From a virus, in IMG/VR virus record IMGVR_UViG_3300042327_000405, positions 1-64,000 of that record: a DNA stretch of 64,000 nucleotides. One strand, 5' to 3'. The notes beneath the pieces are model-generated. The model was not told the DNA's origin and did not search any database. It worked only from the letters and a program-made list of their open reading frames with translations. Made by a program: the position numbers and the translations under genes. How positions within the stretch are numbered: the first letter of the stretch is position 1; every line of letters starts with the position of its first letter. Below, in pieces: positions 60,605 to 64,000 of the stretch.

Positions 60605-60790
60605 CTACATTTTGGGTGCGCTACCTTGTATCCACCCACTGTGTATGCCTATCAGTGGGGCATCTATACACACTGCCTGCCCTACATGTAGTGTGGACTT
60701 GTATAATTCGATGAACTCTAGGACTCTCTCCTTAGTATCGAAATTCATTTGTTTAGTAGCACCTGATGTGCTTGTTAGTGTAACTATCAT
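60605..60790 (-). CDS. small protein, paralogue of the gene at 63554
   Basis: 61 residues (MIVTLTSTSGATKQMNFDTK ...). It aligns over its length with the 61-residue protein at 63554-63739: both have T-x-G-(A/S)-T-K, V-x-x-F in the middle, and L-x-V-G-x-x-V. The copies lie on opposite strands in the early region. Function unknown. The start follows the previous stop by 3 bases, with a GGGGG stretch upstream. Confidence 0.72.
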   Translation of the reverse strand: MIVTLTSTSGATKQMNFDTKERVLEFIELYKSTLHVGQAVCIDAPLIGIHSGWIQGSAPKM

Positions 60791-61003
60791 TTATTTTACC
60801 CCCATAACTAGCGACATATATCGCTTAGCAATTACAACCGCTTTAGGGTTGAGAGTGCTATTGAAGCGACCCTGTGAGAAATCACTAGGGTATTTGTTAG
60901 CAATACGCTGTGCTATGCGTATAGGCATAACTGGCGCTGTATTGTTGATAGATAATGCTGAAGAACCAAACTCTTCTGCTATTTCGTTATATATAGTGTT
61001 CAT
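60791..61003 (-). CDS. small basic protein
   Basis: 70 residues (MNTIYNEIAEEFGSSALSIN ...), with VMPIRIAQRIANKYPSDFSQ near the middle. Possibly DNA-binding by charge, but no motif is certain. AAAGG lies before the ATG. First gene behind the strong minus-strand promoter at 61122-61150. Confidence 0.7.
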   Translation of the reverse strand: MNTIYNEIAEEFGSSALSINNTAPVMPIRIAQRIANKYPSDFSQGRFNSTLNPKAVVIAKRYMSLVMGVK

Positions 61004-61121
61004 ATTGATGAACCTTTCTTTTATTCGATAACCTTGTGTTATCTTTTTCCTTGACCTAGGTTATTTGCTCTTTCGAGGCTCACTAGGATTTTTCTTACTA
61101 TTCAATTTTTCTTATACTAGA

Positions 61122-61150
61122 AGTATAGCATAGAAATGTCAAAAAGTCAA
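61122..61150 (-). promoter_or_regulatory. consensus sigma70-type promoter (copy 1)
   Basis: On the minus strand TTGACT, 17 bases, TATACT. From TTGACTTTTTGACATTT through the start-site region it is nearly the same as the plus-strand copy at 63370-63398, so the phage carries a duplicated strong promoter. Confidence 0.85.
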
Positions 61151-61268
61151 GTCTAAACACGGCGTGTCGCATGTGATTTAGACCACACTGATCGAACGTC
61201 GCGTTTGTCAAGTCGACACACCGATAATAATAGAATTGTTACGCTATTGTTATAATTCCCCTGGAAAA

Positions 61269-61284
61269 TGTGACCCTTATCACA
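61269..61284. promoter_or_regulatory. GlxR/CRP-type site
   Basis: TGTGACCCTTATCACA matches the TGTGA-N6-TCACA consensus exactly. It is centred about 75 bases before the predicted plus-strand transcript start, a usual distance for activation. Confidence 0.7.
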
Positions 61285-61298
61285 AAAATAGTTTTCTC

Positions 61299-61310
61299 TA
61301 CTGGTCAGTA
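61299..61310. promoter_or_regulatory. palindromic operator candidate TACTGGTCAGTA
   Basis: TACTG/CAGTA inverted repeat just upstream of the promoter at 61322. The same 12 bases occur at 62498-62509, and TACTGGTCA occurs inverted around 63459-63467. Confidence 0.55.
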
Positions 61311-61321
61311 ACCCCCCCTAA

Positions 61322-61344
61322 ATGTCAGACCCCCCTGCTATAAT
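61322..61344 (+). promoter_or_regulatory. PafBC-type promoter (copy 1)
   Basis: ATGTCAGAC, 8 bases, TATAAT with TGC before the box. This matches the mycobacterial RecA-NDp layout (TGTCRG core, N8, TAnnnT). It heads the operon 61400-62356. Confidence 0.75.
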
Positions 61345-61399
61345 TATCATATAAAGAAAAACAAGCGGTAAAGAAATCCGCTAAAGAAAGGTGGTCAAA

Positions 61400-61573
61400 A
61401 TGACTACACTAAATGAAACCCTATTCTCTACTATCGTTCATGAATACCATAACGGCGGAGTAAAATCCTCTTATGGTCTTGACGCATACACTAGAAAAGA
61501 ATTGCTAAAGTTTTTATTCTCTAGCAAGGCTTGCTACTGTATAAACTGTATAGATAAGGAGAATACTAAATGA
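61400..61573 (+). CDS. small early-type protein
   Basis: 57 residues (MTTLNETLFSTIVHEYHNGG ...) with a C-terminal CYCINC motif. AAAGG lies before the ATG at 61400; an upstream GTG at 61391 overlaps that site and is not used. First gene of a seven-gene chain linked mostly by ATGA overlaps. Confidence 0.7.
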   Translation: MTTLNETLFSTIVHEYHNGGVKSSYGLDAYTRKELLKFLFSSKACYCINCIDKENTK

Positions 61574-61737
61574 GTATTTGGACTAAGTTCGCTACTGTAA
61601 GCGACTACCCTAGAGGCATGATGAACTTATGCCCTTGCGGTCAAGTGGTATTAGCACCCGCTATGTATCACGAAGGTTTCCCTTGGTGGGAAAACCCTAA
61701 CAAATGTAAAGAATTATTCGAAGGAGTAAATAAATGA
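61570..61737 (+). CDS. small Cys-containing protein
   Basis: 55 residues (MSIWTKFATVSDYPRGMMNL, then CPCGQ and a late Cys in PNKCKELF). It overlaps the previous stop by ATGA and ends in ATGA with the next gene. A half zinc-ribbon is possible. Function unknown. Confidence 0.7.
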   Translation: MSIWTKFATVSDYPRGMMNLCPCGQVVLAPAMYHEGFPWWENPNKCKELFEGVNK

Positions 61738-61856
61738 AATTAGATGAATATAAGCAAATGGTAGAGGCTCAACGCCTTGCCTCATTGGGTCTTGCCCTAG
61801 AAGCCCTAATGAAATCAAAAGCAATACAAGAACAAATGAAAGAAGGAAATAAATGA
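61734..61856 (+). CDS. small helical protein
   Basis: 40 residues (MKLDEYKQMVEAQRLASLGL ...), one amphipathic helix. GAAGGAG lies before the ATG and it is coupled by ATGA on both sides. Confidence 0.6.
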   Translation: MKLDEYKQMVEAQRLASLGLALEALMKSKAIQEQMKEGNK

Positions 61857-62017
61857 GCACTATGCTACGCCTTGACTCTGTATGTGGAAAGACACATACC
61901 TTCGCTGATGTCTATGACATAAACCTAAACCCTCACGGCTCTATCTGTTGCGATAACTGTGAGTCAATTCTAATCTGCCGTAAGGCTTGGGATTTTCTAT
62001 ATAAAGGAGTAAAATAA
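61853..62017 (+). CDS. small Cys-rich protein
   Basis: 54 residues with C11, then CCDNC and C41 (STMLRLDSVCGKTHTF; GSICCDNCESILICRK): a likely zinc-binding fold with a His. It resembles small phage proteins that bind host factors, but the target is unknown. Confidence 0.68.
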   Translation: MSTMLRLDSVCGKTHTFADVYDINLNPHGSICCDNCESILICRKAWDFLYKGVK

Positions 62018-62167
62018 ATGACTAAATACAATGTGCTAATTTCGTATGTATGCGAATCAGATAGCGAAATGGAAGCGGTATTCGCTCTAAACAAATCGCT
62101 ATACCCACTTAGCGAAAACGAATTAGAAAAGTTCAATGCTTTTCATGTAGAGGTGGTGCCACAATGA
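62018..62167 (+). CDS. small protein
   Basis: 49 residues (MTKYNVLISYVCESDSEMEA ...), alpha/beta in composition, with AAAGGAG just upstream. Directly abuts the stop of the previous gene and overlaps the next by ATGA. Confidence 0.65.
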   Translation: MTKYNVLISYVCESDSEMEAVFALNKSLYPLSENELEKFNAFHVEVVPQ

Positions 62168-62253
62168 AAACACTTCAAGAAAAGTTAGATGAAAGCGCAA
62201 AAGCGTTAGAGCCAATACTTTGGGAACTACTAGATGAAATTGAGGAAAACTAA
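62164..62253 (+). CDS. very small acidic helical protein
   Basis: 29 residues (MKTLQEKLDESAKALEPILW ...). It overlaps the previous stop by ATGA. Its codon pattern and coupling support translation, but size limits confidence. Confidence 0.5.
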   Translation: MKTLQEKLDESAKALEPILWELLDEIEEN

Positions 62254-62254
62254 A

Positions 62255-62356
62255 ATGGAAAAAGATTTATTTGGATTTGCTAACGCAATTAATTTGGATC
62301 ATCTAAACTTAAAACAACTAAAAGAGTTAGAAAAGATTTTAGAAAAAATAAAATAA
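62255..62356 (+). CDS. very small helical protein
   Basis: 33 residues (MEKDLFGFANAINLDHLNLK ...), Leu/Lys-rich. One base after the previous stop, with TGAGGA upstream. Last gene before a terminator. Confidence 0.5.
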   Translation: MEKDLFGFANAINLDHLNLKQLKELEKILEKIK

Positions 62357-62368
62357 ATAAAAACAAAA

Positions 62369-62395
62369 TTGCAGAAATAAAACTCTGCAAATTTT
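62369..62395 (+). terminator. terminator-like hairpin after the first plus-strand operon
   Basis: TTGCAGA and TCTGCAA pair around an eight-base loop, followed by ATTTT. Confidence 0.65.
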
Positions 62396-62406
62396 GCACG
62401 TGCAAA
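62393..62406. repeat. 14-bp perfect palindrome
   Basis: TTTGCACGTGCAAA, directly before the first DnaA box; a likely protein-binding site. Confidence 0.6.
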
Positions 62407-62407
62407 G

Positions 62408-62472
62408 TTATCCACATGATGCACATCACACCTACGATTTACGCTCAAGTTATCCACATGATGTAAGTCACA
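62408..62472 (+). repeat. direct repeat with two DnaA boxes
   Basis: TTATCCACA at 62408-62416 and 62450-62458, the same strand, 42 bases apart (four helical turns). Each sits in a longer repeat AAGTTATCCACATGATG-x-A-xx-TCACA. Candidate origin or DnaA-controlled region. Confidence 0.65.
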
Positions 62473-62510
62473 TTTCAAAATGTCCGATTTGACCGATTAC
62501 TGGTCAGTAA

Positions 62511-62533
62511 ATGTCAGACCCCCCTGCTATACT
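62511..62533 (+). promoter_or_regulatory. PafBC-type promoter (copy 2)
   Basis: ATGTCAGAC, 8 bases, TATACT, preceded by TACTGGTCAGTA. It heads the genes 62587-63282. Confidence 0.75.
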
Positions 62534-62586
62534 TACTAGTATAAAGATTGAACAATAAGTAAATCTCTTAAAGAAAGGAAGTCCCA

Positions 62587-62772
62587 ATGACTTCACTAAA
62601 CACAATAGTATGCGATACGCATACACCTCAAATGTCCGCTATCTCAACAGTCTGTAATATGGCTTTTGATGAGCAATTCACATTCTGCACAGAGTGTGAA
62701 CAGAATATAGAAAGATGGGCTGATATTGATAACCCATTTTCACCTTGGTCTAAGTGGAAGGTGTCTAACTAA
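62587..62772 (+). CDS. small Cys-containing protein
   Basis: 61 residues (MTSLNTIVCDTHTPQMSAIS ...) with C9, C23 and a CTEC pair: a zinc-ribbon-like spacing. The leader (AAAGAAAGGAAGTC) and start resemble those of the gene at 61400. Coupled to the next gene by TAATG. Confidence 0.72.
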   Translation: MTSLNTIVCDTHTPQMSAISTVCNMAFDEQFTFCTECEQNIERWADIDNPFSPWSKWKVSN

Positions 62773-62957
62773 TGAGTACCCCTACACTTATTCTTTCACA
62801 TATGCCTTTAACAAATGTTTTCTTGCGTGGCACAAAACAATTCTTGTGTTGCGAAGAAATGCAAACTGCAATTTATTGCGATGCACACTTTGAATTTCAA
62901 GGTTGCCAGTATTGCGATTTTGACCTATCTGCCTCAGAATGTGAGTGTGAGAACTAA
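62772..62957 (+). CDS. small Cys-rich protein
   Basis: 61 residues. Cysteines include the CC pair near residue 26, then C36, CQYC and CEC; two zinc sites are possible. TAATG overlaps on both ends. No known family by eye. Confidence 0.68.
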   Translation: MSTPTLILSHMPLTNVFLRGTKQFLCCEEMQTAIYCDAHFEFQGCQYCDFDLSASECECEN

Positions 62958-63070
62958 TGCAAAAAGAAATGATAACTTTATCTTGTCAGATTTGCGAAGA
63001 GCCTACTGTTGAAGTAGATATTGCAGATGCAAAATTACTAACGGCTACATGCCAAGAATGTTGGGGGTAA
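62957..63070 (+). CDS. minimal zinc-ribbon protein
   Basis: 37 residues (MQKEMITLSCQICEEPTVEV ...) with CQIC and CQEC: one complete zinc ribbon and almost nothing else. TAATG overlap with the previous gene. Confidence 0.65.
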   Translation: MQKEMITLSCQICEEPTVEVDIADAKLLTATCQECWG

Positions 63071-63073
63071 CTC

Positions 63074-63178
63074 ATGAATTACTATGACGATTACTATGAA
63101 AATCCAGAGCCAGTATATGCTGGGTGTTATTGCAAATTAAATTACCTATGTTCAGAATGCAAAAGGAGTTATAACTAG
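63074..63178 (+). CDS. very small Tyr/Cys-rich protein
   Basis: 34 residues (MNYYDDYYENPEPVYAGCYC ...) with CYC and CSEC. Three bases after the previous stop; its stop shares a base with the GTG of the next gene. Confidence 0.55.
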   Translation: MNYYDDYYENPEPVYAGCYCKLNYLCSECKRSYN

Positions 63179-63282
63179 TGAATAATTTTTATCAAACTTT
63201 TTTCGTAAGTGGTAATGCACTATTTTGGTTTTCTTTTATTTCTTTTTTTCTTGGATCTTATTTATTCGTGAAAGGCGAATAA
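63178..63282 (+). CDS. small single-span membrane protein (GTG start)
   Basis: 34 residues; the central segment ALFWFSFISFFLGSYLF spans the membrane. GTG start in a TAGTG overlap, with AAGGAG about eight bases upstream inside the preceding gene. It might be a small toxin- or holin-like peptide or a membrane anchor. Confidence 0.55.
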   Translation: MNNFYQTFFVSGNALFWFSFISFFLGSYLFVKGE

Positions 63283-63297
63283 TTTTCGACGTCCCGT

Positions 63298-63318
63298 TTA
63301 TCCACAGGCTGTGTATAA
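63298..63318. repeat. inverted pair of DnaA boxes
   Basis: TTATCCACA (63298-63306) and, on the other strand, TTATACACA (63310-63318), three bases apart. Together with the boxes at 62408 and 62450 they suggest a DnaA-binding cluster. Confidence 0.6.
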
Positions 63319-63369
63319 CTAATGTGATAATAAACACACTATTATTCCCCCGATTTACGGCGTGTCGAT

Positions 63370-63398
63370 TTGACTTTTTGACATTTTTATGTTACACT
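63370..63398 (+). promoter_or_regulatory. consensus sigma70-type promoter (copy 2)
   Basis: TTGACT, 17 bases, TACACT; same core as the minus-strand copy at 61122-61150. The transcript would start near 63405, and its leader contains (A/G)TGAGCCT and AGCAAATAA repeats. Confidence 0.8.
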
Positions 63399-63455
63399 TA
63401 CAGAGTAAGAAAAACTAAATAAGGACAAATTGGCTAATGAGCCTAAGCAAATAAA

Positions 63456-63471
63456 TGTGACCAGTATCACA
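63456..63471. promoter_or_regulatory. GlxR/CRP-type site
   Basis: TGTGACCAGTATCACA, an exact TGTGA-N6-TCACA, centred about 64 bases before the predicted start of the promoter at 63499. Confidence 0.7.
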
Positions 63472-63498
63472 GTGAGCCTTAGCAAATAAGTAGCCAAA

Positions 63499-63521
63499 AT
63501 GTCAGACCCCTCTGCTAGAAT
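63499..63521 (+). promoter_or_regulatory. PafBC-type promoter (copy 3)
   Basis: ATGTCAGAC, 8 bases, TAGAAT with TGC before the box. It heads the genes from 63554 onward. Confidence 0.75.
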
Positions 63522-63553
63522 AGTAATATAAACAAACGAAAGGAAGTCAAAAT

Positions 63554-63739
63554 ATGACTTACACTATAACACTAGAAACCTTCAATGGTTCAACAAAAAA
63601 AATTGCTCTGCCTTCTCGTGGCGCAGTTGCTCAATTCCTCTCAACTTACCCAAATCAACTACCTGTTGGCGTATCGGTAAAGGTTGCTTGCGACGCTTTA
63701 GGCGTTAGCGGAACACTAAGAGGAAAGGCGGTTCTGTAA
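63554..63739 (+). CDS. small protein, paralogue of the gene at 60605
   Basis: 61 residues (MTYTITLETFNGSTKKIALP ...). It shares length and the motifs NGSTKK, V-x-x-F and L-P-V-G with the minus-strand protein at 60605-60790. AAAGGAAG precedes the ATG. Function unknown. Confidence 0.75.
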   Translation: MTYTITLETFNGSTKKIALPSRGAVAQFLSTYPNQLPVGVSVKVACDALGVSGTLRGKAVL

Positions 63740-63870
63740 TGGGAGAAATTGCGGGAATGTGGTTATGCGATAACTGCGAAACAATTGCCTATGTGTCAGT
63801 GGAAACCGATACAATATTAGTAACACAATGCGCTTGCGTAATGCTATCTAGAACAACACAAAACAACTAA
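63739..63870 (+). CDS. small zinc-binding-type protein
   Basis: 43 residues with CDNC near residue 10 and CAC near residue 31, beginning in a TAATG overlap with the previous gene. Another member of the Cys-rich set in this region. Confidence 0.65.
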   Translation: MGEIAGMWLCDNCETIAYVSVETDTILVTQCACVMLSRTTQNN

Positions 63871-63890
63871 AGAATAGGAAATAAATAAAA

Positions 63891-64000
63891 ATGGTAAAAG
63901 TAGAACACGCACTAAAGTTCGTAACTGAGTTTGATGAAACTCACCCTATCTCAAAAGAATTTCTGCGCCTTGATGAGGTTGCTCAAATTGCTATGCTAGA
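63891..64000 (+). CDS. partial small protein at the right edge
   Basis: The first 36 residues (MVKVEHALKFVTEFDETHPI ...) before the window ends. GGAAAT lies before the ATG. No motif yet visible. Confidence 0.55.
   Translation, partial: MVKVEHALKFVTEFDETHPISKEFLRLDEVAQIAML

Larger units (their letters stand above)
61004..61399. other. 396-base divergent regulatory region
   Basis: No gene. Left half: leader and promoter of the minus-strand small genes. Right half: a GlxR/CRP-like palindrome (61269-61284), TACTGGTCAGTA (61299-61310) and the plus-strand promoter (61322-61344). A CGGCGTGTCG element at 61160 recurs near 63359. Confidence 0.75.

Noticed and set aside
60408-60605. 65-residue hydrophobic minus-strand frame
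   Set aside because: It overlaps the P450 start and its promoter and runs through the terminator hairpin; its composition reflects AT-rich non-coding DNA.
1-64000. tRNA genes
   Set aside because: No cloverleaf with the T-loop GTTCRA pattern was recognised in the intergenic regions; a covariance search could not be run.

Overview
The window is the interior of a tailed double-stranded DNA phage genome (long-tailed, siphovirus-like), visibly AT-rich and almost fully coding. The host is inferred to be an actinobacterium, perhaps one of the small low-GC freshwater lineages. The evidence is a B12-type ribonucleotide reductase, sites matching the actinobacterial GlxR/CRP consensus, promoters matching the actinobacterial PafBC (RecA-NDp) DNA-damage promoter layout, and many apparently leaderless genes. 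No terminase, integrase or tRNA was recognised; the large terminase must lie outside the window.

Layout. (1) 1-6538, minus strand: replication genes, namely DNA polymerase III alpha (cut by the left edge), a candidate ssDNA-binding protein, DnaG-type primase, DnaB-type helicase, and small proteins including a possible HTH protein and a zinc ribbon. (2) 6538-37131, minus strand: the virion core in transcription order from the right: a large LamG-like protein, portal, an oxygenase-like protein, a protease with a nested scaffold gene, major capsid, head-tail connectors, major tail protein, two tail assembly chaperones, a 2960-residue tape measure, distal tail and tail-tip proteins. (3) 37157-48598, minus strand: class II ribonucleotide reductase, a GNAT acetyltransferase, an FN3-(GAF)n-Hint protein, and a run of paralogous fibre proteins. 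(4) 48701-49261, plus strand: an exported lysozyme with its own promoter. (5) 49254-56155, minus strand: two 2OG-Fe(II) prolyl-hydroxylase-like enzymes flanking a glycosyltransferase, next to a PTPVA-repeat protein and a collagen-like protein. I infer a virion-decorating modification cassette. (6) 56430-60456: holin-like protein, a DHH-like plus-strand gene, two small minus-strand genes (one ending in a Cys-rich tail) and two tandem cytochrome P450s. (7) 60605-64000: divergent early-type region of very small genes. Plus-strand genes are chained by ATGA/TAATG overlaps behind three near-identical promoters, with GlxR-like sites and DnaA boxes.

The most unusual architectural signal is at gene starts. 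At 14 starts a TATAAT-like -10 box, usually with an upstream TGn, ends exactly 6 or 7 bases before the ATG and no Shine-Dalgarno is present, so transcripts should begin at the start codon. Other genes have strong AAGGAG sites. The phage thus seems to mix leaderless and SD-led transcripts, with compact terminator/promoter boundaries. All functional statements rest on motif reading by eye; no database search was run.
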